DNA from: Nonomuraea africana
Lineage (GTDB): Bacteria > Actinomycetota > Actinomycetes > Streptosporangiales > Streptosporangiaceae
Assembly: GCF_014873535.1 (NCBI RefSeq)
Contig: NZ_JADBEF010000001.1
Coordinates: 1,240,001-1,304,000 of the forward strand
Reading direction: 5' to 3'
Length of the DNA stretch: 64,000 nucleotides
Shown here: piece by piece, positions 18,924 to 26,262 of the stretch
Numbering within the stretch: position 1 is the first letter of the stretch
Layout of the letters: the number at the start of each line of letters is the position of its first letter
The notes under the pieces: model-generated
Database searches by the model: none
What the model was told of the DNA's origin: nothing
What the model saw: only the letters and a program-made list of their open reading frames with translations
Translations under genes and position numbers: made by a program

Positions 18924-18952
18924 ACCATACCTCGCTGGTCGGGTATGTCCAA
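18924..18952 (-). promoter_or_regulatory. Promoter of the sulfur assimilation operon
   Basis: On the minus strand, TTGGAC (18947-18952) is followed after exactly 17 bp by TATGGT (18924-18929), close to the housekeeping consensus. Transcription would begin near 18917, just before the leader peptide. Two copies of the 9-mer CGAGGTATG (plus-strand CATACCTCG at 18914-18922 and 18926-18934) lie 12 bp apart, over the -10 and the predicted start site. This arrangement suits a repressor. Confidence 0.7.
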
Positions 18953-18978
18953 GGCTGGGTCCACAGTCTGGACGATCT

Positions 18979-19119
18979 TCAGCCCTGGCGGGGCCAGTCG
19001 AGGTCCGATTCCTGGGGTCTCTCCTCGCTCTGGTGCTGGCAGTCGCACCACGAGCCGCCCTTGCACTCCTCGTGCCGCCGCTCCTTGCACTTCTCGCAGA
19101 TCACCTCTTGATTATTCAC
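18979..19119 (-). CDS. Cys-rich 46-residue protein
   Basis: Starts at a GTG (VNNQEVICEKC) and ends 27 bp before the -35 of the sulfur operon on the same strand. The Cys/His pattern is CxxC(x4)HxxC(x5)CxC, then QHQ (Cys 8, 11, 19, 25 and 27; His 16 and 29), suggesting a small zinc or iron-sulfur protein. Its start codon is separated by a single base from the start codon of the divergent gene at 19121. I do not recognise a named family. Coding status rests on the metal-site pattern and position. Confidence 0.55.
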   Translation of the reverse strand: MNNQEVICEKCKERRHEECKGGSWCDCQHQSEERPQESDLDWPRQG

Positions 19120-19120
19120 C

Positions 19121-19891
19121 GTGGACTTCTTCGCAGAACTACTCGCCGACCTGCGCGCCGAGACCGCCGACCTGGAGGCGCTGCTGGAGGGCGCCGACTG
19201 GGAGCTGCCCACCCCCGCCGAGGGGTGGACCGTCCGCGACCAGGTCGGCCACCTGGCCTGGTTCGACGAGGCCGCCACCGGGGTGGTCACCGACCCCGGC
19301 TCGCTCCGCACGGACCTCTCCGTGGACGACCTCGTCGCGGAGGCGCGCGCGTTGCCGGCCGCCGAGGTGCACGCCTGGTTCCGTACGGCCCGCGCCCGCA
19401 TGCTGGAGACCTTCGCCACGCTCGATCCCAGGACCAGGCTGCCGTGGTACGGCCCGCCGATGTCGGCCGCCTCCTTCGCCACCGCGCGGCTGATGGAGAC
19501 GTGGGCGCACGGCCAGGACATCGCCGACGCGCTGGGCGTCACCCGGACCCCGACCCGCAGGCTCAGGCACGTGGCGACGCTGGGCGTGCGCGCCATGCCG
19601 TACGGGTTCGCGGTACGCGGCCTGCCCGCGCCCCGCGACCCCGTGCGGGTCGAGCTGACCATGCCGGACGGCACGCCGTGGACGGCCGGCCCCGAGGGGG
19701 CGGCGGACGTGGTGCGCGGCCCCATGCTCGGCTTCTGCCTGCTCGTCACCCAGCGTCGCCATCTCGACGACACCGGCCTCGTCGTGGAGGGCGCGACGGC
19801 CGCCCGCTGGATGGCGGTGGCGCAGGCGTTCGCGGGCCCGCCCGGGAAGGGCAGGGCTCCCTCAGGGAGGATTCAGGGCGATACCGGATGA
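19121..19891 (+). CDS. Mycothiol-dependent maleylpyruvate isomerase-family metal-binding protein
   Basis: A 256-residue protein of the MDMPI/DinB-like four-helix fold (TIGR03084 type). The probable metal ligands are His in VGHLAWFDE and in METWAHGQDIADALG, followed by a C-terminal beta domain (VRVELTMPDGTPWTAGPEG). Members bind a divalent metal and often use mycothiol. The actual substrate is not known. The GTG at 19121 has no obvious ribosome-binding site, and the minus-strand GTG is one base away. Leaderless translation or a start further downstream is possible. Confidence 0.87.
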   Translation: MDFFAELLADLRAETADLEALLEGADWELPTPAEGWTVRDQVGHLAWFDEAATGVVTDPGSLRTDLSVDDLVAEARALPAAEVHAWFRTARARMLETFATLDPRTRLPWYGPPMSAASFATARLMETWAHGQDIADALGVTRTPTRRLRHVATLGVRAMPYGFAVRGLPAPRDPVRVELTMPDGTPWTAGPEGAADVVRGPMLGFCLLVTQRRHLDDTGLVVEGATAARWMAVAQAFAGPPGKGRAPSGRIQGDTG

Positions 19892-19923
19892 TCTCTTGGG
19901 ACATGTCCTGACATGCTGTAACC

Positions 19924-20295
19924 ATGCGGACAATCCTGAACGTCATCTGGCTGGTCCTGGCCGGGATCTGGCTCGCGATCGGCTACGTGATCGCCGGAAT
20001 CATCTGCTGTGTCCTGATCGTCACGATCCCCTTCGGCATCGCCTCGTTCAGGATCGCCGCCTACGCGCTGTGGCCGTTCGGCAGGACCGTCGAGCGCGAC
20101 CCCGACGCGGGGGCCATGTCGACCATCGGCAACGTCATCTGGCTGGTCTTCGCGGGCTGGTGGCTGGCGCTCGGGCACGTGATCACCGCGATCCCGCTGT
20201 TCCTCTCGATCATCGGCATCCCGCTCGGCGTGGCCAACATCAAGCTGATTCCGGTCTCCCTGCTGCCGCTCGGCGCGCGTATCGTCGATAGCTGA
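19924..20295 (+). CDS. YccF domain inner membrane protein
   Basis: This 123-residue protein consists of two YccF repeats (about 1-50 and 66-120). Each has the pattern (N)VIWLVxAGxWLAxGxVI followed by a hydrophobic stretch and IPxG(I/V)A. It has four probable transmembrane segments. YccF proteins are widespread and functionally uncharacterised. It stands alone between the MDMPI-like gene and the BrkB gene, all on the plus strand. Confidence 0.93.
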   Translation: MRTILNVIWLVLAGIWLAIGYVIAGIICCVLIVTIPFGIASFRIAAYALWPFGRTVERDPDAGAMSTIGNVIWLVFAGWWLALGHVITAIPLFLSIIGIPLGVANIKLIPVSLLPLGARIVDS

Positions 20296-20360
20296 CACGA
20301 GATCGGATTGTCACAGGTCATCGCGGGCAGTGACCGGTGACAACGAATACCTTGGTTGCC

Positions 20361-21323
20361 ATGACGTCCACCGACGCACCGTCGCGCTCCAAACGGCGCG
20401 GCCCGCGGCTCAGCATGAGCCGCGCGAGGGAGCGGCTCAACTGGGTGAGCGACACCCGGTCGTGGGCCATCGTTCGCGCGTCCGTGGACGCGGGCGTCAC
20501 CTACCGCGTCACCGGGCTGGCCGGAGAGGCCGCCTTCTTCGCGCTGCTGTCGCTGCCGCCGTTCGTCCTCGCGCTCATCGGCGTGCTGGCCAAGCTCGGC
20601 GTCTGGCTCGGGCCCACCATCGTCAACGAGGTGAAGACCTGGGTCGAGCAGCAGGCCGCCCTGCTGTTCACCCCCGAGGCCGTCGCCGGCGTGGTCACCC
20701 CGCTGATCGAGGACGTGCTGCGCGACGACGCGGGCAAGGTCTCGCTGATCTCGCTCGGCTTCCTGCTGTCGCTGTGGTCGGGCTCGCGGGCGCTCTACGT
20801 CTACGTGGATCTCATCTCCGTCGCCTACGGCCTGGGCGAGGAGCGCGGCATCATCCGCACCAGGCTGATGTCCTTCGGCCTCTACCTGATCGGCCTGGTG
20901 ATCGGCATCATCGTCATGCCGGTGCTGGTCATCGGGCCGACCCTGCTGAAGGACGGGCTGCCGCCCGACTACGGCGTGCTCGTCGACGTCCTCTACTGGC
21001 CGATCGTGATCCTCGGCTCGGTCATGTTCCTGACCGTGCTCTACCACGTGAGCGTCCCCGTGCGCACCAGGTGGTACCGGGAACTGCCGGGGGCGATCCT
21101 GGCGCTGTTCCTGTGGATCATCTGCGCGGCGGTGCTGCGCGCGGTCCTGGCCGCCTGGATCTCGCCCGTCTCCATCTACGGCTCGCTGGCCACACCCATC
21201 GCCGTGCTGCTGTGGCTGTACATCACCGCGCTCGCCGTGCTCATCGGGGCGATACTGAACGCCGAGGTCGACCGGCTGTGGCCGGGGGAGGGGGCGACGA
21301 GGGCCAGCCGTACGGCCGGCTGA
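20361..21323 (+). CDS. YihY/BrkB-family integral membrane protein
   Basis: The ATG at 20361 (MTSTDAPSRSKRRG) gives 320 residues; a GTG at 20337 is an alternative. A basic cytoplasmic N-terminus is followed by six hydrophobic segments. The family motifs GLAGEAAFFALLSLPP and WSGSRALYVYVDLISVAYG are present. The family was once annotated as RNase BN or serum-resistance factor, and its true function is unsettled. It ends 18 bp before the ZTP riboswitch of glyA. Confidence 0.93.
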   Translation: MTSTDAPSRSKRRGPRLSMSRARERLNWVSDTRSWAIVRASVDAGVTYRVTGLAGEAAFFALLSLPPFVLALIGVLAKLGVWLGPTIVNEVKTWVEQQAALLFTPEAVAGVVTPLIEDVLRDDAGKVSLISLGFLLSLWSGSRALYVYVDLISVAYGLGEERGIIRTRLMSFGLYLIGLVIGIIVMPVLVIGPTLLKDGLPPDYGVLVDVLYWPIVILGSVMFLTVLYHVSVPVRTRWYRELPGAILALFLWIICAAVLRAVLAAWISPVSIYGSLATPIAVLLWLYITALAVLIGAILNAEVDRLWPGEGATRASRTAG

Positions 21324-21340
21324 CATCCGATATCGTCTAG

Positions 21341-21417
21341 GCGTCGCGACTGGCGCATTTGGGTGGGGCTACCACCGGGGAGCGAAGGGGGCGAAGGCCG
21401 AGCGCCTGGGTCTTCGC
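21341..21417 (+). ncRNA. ZTP (pfl) riboswitch upstream of glyA
   Basis: The sequence shows the conserved blocks of the ZMP/ZTP-sensing pfl motif in order: GCGACTGGCG (21346-21355), ACCACCGGGGAGCG (21371-21384) and GCCGAGCGCCTGGGT (21397-21411). They are arranged around two helices with the pseudoknot-forming CGCCTGG. It precedes glyA, a classic target in the purine/one-carbon regulon. When folate one-carbon supply is low and ZTP rises, the RNA should switch glyA on. The ATG follows 27 bp after the element. Confidence 0.88.
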
Positions 21418-21443
21418 ACATTGTCAATGATGACAGGGGAGTC

Positions 21444-22697
21444 ATGAGTTCTCTCGCCAACGTCGACCCGCAGATCGCCGACCTCATCAAGGCCGAGGAG
21501 CGCCGTCAGGCCGACACCGTCAAGCTGATCGCATCCGAGAACTACGTCTCGAAGGCGGTGCTGGAGGCCACCGGCACCGTTCTGACGAACAAGTACTCCG
21601 AGGGCTACGCCGGCAAGCGCTACTACGAGGGCCAGCAGGTCATCGACCAGATCGAGACCGTGGCGATCGAGCGGGCCAAGGCCGTCTTCGGCGTCAACCA
21701 CGCCAACGTCCAGCCCTACTCGGGCTCGCCCGCCAACCTGGCCATCTACATGGCCTTCCTGCAGCCGGGCGAGACCGTGATGGGCATGGGGCTGCCCTTC
21801 GGCGGCCACCTCACCCACGGCTGGTCGGTCAGCGCCACCGGCAAGTGGTTCAACCCCGTCCGTTACGGCGTGCGCCAGGACACCGGCCGCATCGACCTGG
21901 ACGAGGTGCGGGAGATCGCGCTGCGCGAGCGGCCCAAGCTGATCTTCTGCGGCGGCACCGCGATCCCGCGCATCATCGACTTCGAGGGCTTCGCCTCGAT
22001 CGCCCGCGAGGTCGGCGCGGTCCTCGCCGCCGACATCGCGCACATCGCGGGCCTGGTGGCCGGTGGCGCGCACCCCTCGCCCGTCGGCCACGCCGACGTC
22101 ATCTCCACCACCACGCACAAGACGCTGCGCGGCCCGCGCGGCGCCATGCTGATGGCCACCTCCGACGAGCACGCCGCCGCGCTGAACAAGGCCGTCTTCC
22201 CCGGCCTGCAGGGCGGCCCGCACAACCACACCACCGCGGCCATCGCCGTCGCCCTGCACGAGGCGGCCCAGCCGTCCTTCCGCGACTACGCCGCGCAGGT
22301 CGTCGCCAACGCCAAGGCCCTGGCCGAGGAGCTGTCCTCGCGCGGCTTCGACCTGGTGTCGGGCGGCACGGACAACCACCTGATCCTGCTCGACCTCACG
22401 CCCAAGGGCATCGGCGGCAAGCCGGCCGCCCAGGCGCTCGACCGGGCGGGCCTCGAGACCAACTACAACACGGTGCCGTTCGACACCCGCAAGCCCTTCG
22501 ATCCCTCCGGCATCCGCATCGGCACCCCCTCGGTGACCTCCCGCGGCATGAAGGAGGCCGAGATGCGGCAGATCGGCGCGTGGATGGACGAGGTCGTCAC
22601 CGCGCTGGCCAAGGGCGACGCCGAGGACGTCATCACCCGCGTCCACCGCGAGGTCAGCGAGCTCACGGCGCAGTTCCCGGCCCCCGGGCTGTCCTGA
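21444..22697 (+). CDS. glyA: Serine hydroxymethyltransferase GlyA
   Basis: PLP enzyme that converts serine and tetrahydrofolate to glycine and methylene-tetrahydrofolate. The ATG at 21444 with AGGGGA upstream gives 417 residues. The PLP Lys lies in STTTHKTLRGPRG. The family motifs ASENYVS, TNKYSEGYAGKRYYEG and IPFD-equivalent TVPFDTRKPF are present. Expression is placed under the ZTP riboswitch just upstream, tying one-carbon production to purine/folate status. A strong bidirectional terminator follows at 22785-22821. Confidence 0.97.
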   Translation: MSSLANVDPQIADLIKAEERRQADTVKLIASENYVSKAVLEATGTVLTNKYSEGYAGKRYYEGQQVIDQIETVAIERAKAVFGVNHANVQPYSGSPANLAIYMAFLQPGETVMGMGLPFGGHLTHGWSVSATGKWFNPVRYGVRQDTGRIDLDEVREIALRERPKLIFCGGTAIPRIIDFEGFASIAREVGAVLAADIAHIAGLVAGGAHPSPVGHADVISTTTHKTLRGPRGAMLMATSDEHAAALNKAVFPGLQGGPHNHTTAAIAVALHEAAQPSFRDYAAQVVANAKALAEELSSRGFDLVSGGTDNHLILLDLTPKGIGGKPAAQALDRAGLETNYNTVPFDTRKPFDPSGIRIGTPSVTSRGMKEAEMRQIGAWMDEVVTALAKGDAEDVITRVHREVSELTAQFPAPGLS

Positions 22698-22784
22698 TCC
22701 CGGTCCTGTCTGCTCCGGGCGCACGCCTCACTGAGCGGATGTGGCCGGGCGCGCGACGGACCGCCTGAACCGCGACACCCGAAC

Positions 22785-22821
22785 GCCCCGCCGCACAGGG
22801 GGAGTCCTTGTGCGGCGGGGC
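22785..22821. terminator. Bidirectional terminator between glyA and the anti-sigma gene
   Basis: Perfect 13 bp GC-rich stem (GCCCCGCCGCACA at 22785-22797 and its complement at 22809-22821) with an 11-base loop. It is placed between convergent genes and can serve both strands. Confidence 0.85.
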
Positions 22822-22835
22822 GTCGGCGTGCTGGG

Positions 22836-23531
22836 TCAGAGGTCGAACGTCAGCAACGTCCTGCCGTTCGTGGTCCGCACCTCGAACCGGTCGATCTGGG
22901 CGCGGGTGAACGGGCTGCCGCCGTGCATGTAGAGCGGCGAGGGCGAGCCGGCAACCCCGTAGCCCGACGGCGGCACCGACCAGCCGGTCATGACGCGCCG
23001 CTCGCCGGTCGCGGAGACGGCCAGGAGTTCGCACGCCAGCGGGCCCTTGACCCCGGCCAGCATGAGCGCGGCGTGCGTGCCCCAGCCCTTGTCCTCAAGC
23101 ACCAGGCCGCCGCGCACGCCGCCGGCGCCCACGCCCGCGATCGGCTCGCCCATGGCGTAGAACTGCTCGGCGGGGCCCATGTCGTGCGCGGCGTGCACGA
23201 CGGACGGGCTGTTCATCGCCGCGCCCACCGTCACCCCTGTCGCGACCAGCGTGACCGCGGCGGCGGCGCCGATGACCAGCGTGCCGCGCCTGGCCCGCCG
23301 GTCGCTCGCCCGCTTCCTCCTGAGGAGGTCGGCGATCTCGTGGGGTTCCGGTGGCTCCTCCACCACGGGGTCCACCCCGGTGAGCGCCCTGGCCACACCC
23401 GACAGGTCGGCGAGCTCCGCCGTACAGGCCGGACAGTCGGCAAGGTGCGACTCGAAGGCGCGCCGGTCGCTCTCCTCCAGCAGGCCGAGGGCGTAGGCGC
23501 CCACGTCGGTGTGCTCGACGCGCGGGGTCAC
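22836..23531 (-). CDS. Zinc-finger anti-sigma factor (RskA type)
   Basis: A 231-residue membrane anti-sigma factor. The N-terminal zinc-associated domain has H-x3-C-x2-C (HLADCPAC, residues about 29-36). A single transmembrane segment (about 84-105) follows, then an extracytoplasmic RskA-like domain. The GTG at 23531 overlaps the stop of an upstream sigma-factor remnant (GTGA). That sigma gene has lost all but its last codons, so this anti-sigma factor has no visible cognate partner here. It may act on another sigma factor or be decaying. Confidence 0.93.
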   Translation of the reverse strand: MTPRVEHTDVGAYALGLLEESDRRAFESHLADCPACTAELADLSGVARALTGVDPVVEEPPEPHEIADLLRRKRASDRRARRGTLVIGAAAAVTLVATGVTVGAAMNSPSVVHAAHDMGPAEQFYAMGEPIAGVGAGGVRGGLVLEDKGWGTHAALMLAGVKGPLACELLAVSATGERRVMTGWSVPPSGYGVAGSPSPLYMHGGSPFTRAQIDRFEVRTTNGRTLLTFDL

Positions 23532-23629
23532 GCCGTCACCCCTCTCTCCTCCAGCGCGACGCTCAGCGCGCGCAGGGCGTAGTAGACCCGCGACTTGACC
23601 GTGCCGACGGGGATGCCGAGGATCTCATC
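23528..23629 (-). pseudogene. 3' stub of an ECF sigma factor gene
   Basis: The last 33 codons read DEILGIPVGTVKSRVYYALR and then ALSVALEERGVTA before the stop. This is the C-terminal helix-turn-helix of region 4.2 of an ECF sigma factor. Its stop overlaps the anti-sigma start as in an intact sigma/anti-sigma operon. Upstream of about 23630 the frame changes to unrelated sequence and meets a stop by 23695; regions 2 and 4.1 are absent. A deletion or rearrangement has removed the 5' part. Confidence 0.85.
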
Positions 23630-23725
23630 GCCCGATACCTGGGTCGCGGGTGCTTCTTCTGCAGGCAGTACGCGCCCCACTCGGCCGCGGGTTCAACGAG
23701 TGCGGGGTTTTCTCGCGATCTTCCC

Positions 23726-23753
23726 GGAACCGGGGTACAACCTACCGGGTTCC
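23726..23753 (+). promoter_or_regulatory. Candidate ECF (SigR-like) promoter with inverted repeat
   Basis: GGAACC (23726-23731) and GGTTCC (23748-23753) form an inverted repeat. Read as a promoter it is GGAAC-N18-GTT, close to the SigR/SigH-type consensus GGAAT-N18-GTT. It lies 55 bp upstream of a tiny ORF and about 150 bp upstream of rsgA. An alternative -10-like TAAGGT lies a few bases downstream. Evidence is pattern only. Confidence 0.4.
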
Positions 23754-23807
23754 GCGATGATAAGGTGCCCGGAGGCAGACGGCCACGAGACAAGGGAGGT
23801 GAGGACT

Positions 23808-23861
23808 ATGCGGGTCTTTCTGAGCTGCATGCTGTCCGAATTCCTCCGGGTGCCCGCCTGA
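23808..23861 (+). CDS. 17-codon upstream ORF before rsgA
   Basis: The peptide MRVFLSCMLSEFLRVPA has an unusually strong ribosome-binding site (GGGAGGTGAGG, 6 bp before the ATG) and ends 43 bp before the rsgA start. It is hydrophobic, with one Cys and no codon run that names an amino-acid signal. It could be a regulatory leader peptide for rsgA, or chance. Confidence 0.4.
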   Translation: MRVFLSCMLSEFLRVPA

Positions 23862-23904
23862 CCGATTCCGCGCGGGGCCCGGCTTCCGAAGGGTACCCGA
23901 AGCG

Positions 23905-25005
23905 TTGAACACGCACGATCTTTCTCTGCTCGGCTGGACCGACTCGCTGGCCGCCGAGCTCCCATCCGGCACCGTCCCTGGACGGGTGGCCCGCGTCGAC
24001 CGCGGCGCCGCCGAGGTCATCGCCGCCGACGGGCAACACCAGGTGCGGTACGGCTCCCGCGTACGGCGGGCGTCGGCCGACGACCCCGTGGCCCTGCCCT
24101 GCGTCGGCGACTGGGTCGCGCTCAAGGCGCTGCCCGAGGGACGCTACGAACTCGACGCGGTGCTGCCCCGCCGTACCGCCTTCGTCAGAGGCGGCGTGAG
24201 CCGCGTCTCGCGCGGTGGGCTGTCGGGCGACGGCCAGGGGCAGGTGCTGGCCGCCAACGTCGACCTCGTCTTCGTCGCCGAGCCCTCCATGCACGCCGCC
24301 GACTTCGCCGACCTCGGCCGCATCGAGCGGCTGGTCGCGCTGGCGTGGGAGAGCGGCGGCACGCCCGTCGTGCTCATCACCAAGTCCGACCTGTTCGAGC
24401 GGGGGCTCGACGAGCTGCTGGCCGACGTCGAGGCCGCCGCTCCCGGGGTGGCGGTGCACGCCGTCTCCTCCGTGCTGGGGGAGGGGGTCTCGCTGGTGCG
24501 CGACTACCTGGCGGGCTCGCACACGGCCGTGGTGCTCGGGCCCTCGGGCGCGGGCAAGTCCACGCTGGTCAACGCGCTCGCGCAGGAGGGGGTCATGGAC
24601 ACCCAGGTGGTCCGCGCAGCCGACGGCAGGGGGCGGCACACCACCGTGCACAGGGAGCTCATCCCGCTGCCGGGCGGTGGGCTGATCATCGACACGCCCG
24701 GCATCAGGCGGGTCGGGCTGTACGAGATGACCGACGGCGTGGACCTGGTCTTCTCCGACATCGAGGCGCTGGCGAGCTCGTGCAGGTTCGCCGACTGCGG
24801 GCACGAGGGCGAGCCGGGCTGCGCCGTACGCGCGGCGATGGAGAGCGGCGAGCTGGCCGAGCGGCGGCTGGAGAGCTGGTTCAAGCTGCAGAGAGAAGCC
24901 GCCTGGATGGCGAGCAGGACCGACGCCAGGCTGCGCAAGGAGCAGCAGAACAAGTGGAAGATCATCCACAAGGAGATGCGCCGCTCCGGCCGCAACCGGC
25001 CGTAA
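23905..25005 (+). CDS. rsgA: Ribosome small-subunit-dependent GTPase RsgA
   Basis: Circularly permuted GTPase that checks late 30S subunit assembly. The 366 residues hold an N-terminal OB-fold (about 20-95), the permuted G domain (G4 TKSD; G1 P-loop GPSGAGKSTLVNAL; G3 DTPGIR) and a C-terminal zinc knuckle (CRFADCGHEGEPGC). Translation appears to start at a TTG (LNTHDLSLLGW) with AAGGG upstream. A strong hairpin at 25017-25063 follows the stop. Confidence 0.95.
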   Translation: MNTHDLSLLGWTDSLAAELPSGTVPGRVARVDRGAAEVIAADGQHQVRYGSRVRRASADDPVALPCVGDWVALKALPEGRYELDAVLPRRTAFVRGGVSRVSRGGLSGDGQGQVLAANVDLVFVAEPSMHAADFADLGRIERLVALAWESGGTPVVLITKSDLFERGLDELLADVEAAAPGVAVHAVSSVLGEGVSLVRDYLAGSHTAVVLGPSGAGKSTLVNALAQEGVMDTQVVRAADGRGRHTTVHRELIPLPGGGLIIDTPGIRRVGLYEMTDGVDLVFSDIEALASSCRFADCGHEGEPGCAVRAAMESGELAERRLESWFKLQREAAWMASRTDARLRKEQQNKWKIIHKEMRRSGRNRP

Positions 25006-25016
25006 CCGGGCGGCCG

Positions 25017-25063
25017 GTGATATCCGCTGCTCGGGGAGGCTTTCCCCGAGCAGCGGGTATCAC
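25017..25063 (+). terminator. 21 bp stem hairpin between rsgA and the phosphoribosyltransferase gene
   Basis: Arms at 25017-25037 and 25043-25063 pair over 21 positions with a single G:U and a 5-base loop. It follows the rsgA stop by 11 bp, so it is probably its terminator. It ends only 6 bp before the next ATG, and the space leaves no ribosome-binding site, so it could also control translation of that gene. Confidence 0.8.
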
Positions 25064-25069
25064 TGCCTT

Positions 25070-25699
25070 ATGGGTCATCTCTTCACCGACAGGGCCGAGG
25101 CGGGCGCCCTGCTGGCCGAGCGCCTGCCCGGCCGGCGCGACGCCGTCGTGCTCGCACTGCCCCGCGGTGGGGTGGCGGTGGCGCTGCCGGTCGCCCGCAG
25201 GCTCGGCGGGGTGCTCGACGTGCTCGTCACCAGGAAGATCGGCTATCCGGAATCGCCGGAGCTCGGAGTGGGGGCCCTGGCCGAGGGCGGCGAGCCGGTC
25301 TTCGACGAGGAGCTGATGGGCCGTCTCGGCCTCACCATGGCCGACCTCGACGAGGTGGTGGAGCGCGAGCGCGCGGAGCTGGAGCGCAGGGTGCGGGTCT
25401 ACCGGGGCAGCCGGCCGCTGCCCACGGTGGCGGGGCACGACGTCGTCGTGGTCGACGACGGGCTGGCCACGGGGGTCACCGCCAGGGCCGCATTGCGGGC
25501 GCTGCGCGCGGCCGAGCCCGACCGCCTCACGCTCGCCGCACCCGTCGGGGCGGCGCGCACGGTCAAGATGCTGCGCGGGGAGGCGGACGAGGTGGTGGTG
25601 CTGGCCACGCCGCCGGACTTCTTCGCGGTCGGCCAGTGGTACGAGCACTTCGACCAGCTCACCGACGCCGAGGTGCTCTCGCTGCTGCGAAGCCGCTGA
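25070..25699 (+). CDS. Phosphoribosyltransferase-family protein
   Basis: This 209-residue type I phosphoribosyltransferase fold has the PRPP-binding loop VVVVDDGLATGVTARAA (about 125-141) and an N-terminal PRGGVAVALPVAR segment. This subgroup (often fused to or beside dienelactone-hydrolase-like domains) has no firmly assigned substrate, and I cannot name the base. No ribosome-binding site is visible before the ATG because a hairpin ends 6 bp upstream. Confidence 0.9.
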   Translation: MGHLFTDRAEAGALLAERLPGRRDAVVLALPRGGVAVALPVARRLGGVLDVLVTRKIGYPESPELGVGALAEGGEPVFDEELMGRLGLTMADLDEVVERERAELERRVRVYRGSRPLPTVAGHDVVVVDDGLATGVTARAALRALRAAEPDRLTLAAPVGAARTVKMLRGEADEVVVLATPPDFFAVGQWYEHFDQLTDAEVLSLLRSR

Positions 25700-25727
25700 A
25701 CCCCGGGCCGCCGAACCCCGGGCCGCC
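25698..25727. repeat. Tandem 15 bp repeat (two copies)
   Basis: GAACCCCGGGCCGCC is perfectly duplicated (25698-25712 and 25713-25727) and followed by a partial GAACCTC. It overlaps the stop codon of the phosphoribosyltransferase gene. It looks like replication slippage. Confidence 0.8.
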
Positions 25728-25732
25728 GAACC

Positions 25733-26197
25733 TCAGGTGAGGGCCGCCCAGACGAGTTTGCCGCCGCCGGGGGGATGAAGCCACCCCCAGGCGGTCGCCA
25801 GCGCCTCGATGAGCGGCAGCCCCCTGCCGAACTCGGCGAGGAAACCGGACGTGGACGCCACGGGCACCGCTCCGCTGAAGTCTCGTACGGCGCAGCCCAG
25901 CCGCGCTCCCGAGCACATCAGCCTGAGCGACCTGGCGCCGCCCCCGTGCCTGATGGCGTTCGTGATCAGCTCGGAGACGATGAGCTGGGCGTCGAACAGC
26001 ACGGCCTCGCCGGAGTCCCAGCCGGTGAAGGTCCCGCGCACGAACCGCCTGGCGCTCCCCACCAGCGCGGGATCGGCGGGCATGGCGAACTCCATCAGCG
26101 CCACCTGGTCGCCGGGATCACCGGACAGGAGGGCGCCGAGCCACTCGGGCGGTGCGGTGCCCTTCGTGGCGTGCCATGGTGCTGCGGAAGTGGTCAT
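25733..26197 (-). CDS. RsbW/SpoIIAB-like ATP-binding protein (HATPase)
   Basis: A 154-residue protein with a single GHKL ATPase domain: N-box VSELITNAIRHGGG (about 73-86), followed by GRGLPLIEALATAWGW and GGGKLVWA. Such proteins act as anti-sigma factor kinases or regulatory ATPases in actinomycetes. It is divergent from an XRE regulator and a DUF397 gene, a three-gene arrangement that recurs in Streptomyces (WhiJ/abaA-type loci). It probably works with them in a developmental switch. Confidence 0.9.
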   Translation of the reverse strand: MTTSAAPWHATKGTAPPEWLGALLSGDPGDQVALMEFAMPADPALVGSARRFVRGTFTGWDSGEAVLFDAQLIVSELITNAIRHGGGARSLRLMCSGARLGCAVRDFSGAVPVASTSGFLAEFGRGLPLIEALATAWGWLHPPGGGKLVWAALT

Positions 26198-26262
26198 GGA
26201 GGTCCCCGGGGCTCGGATACTTCACGCGGTCCAAGTGTCCATATTTACGGCGGTGACTTACT

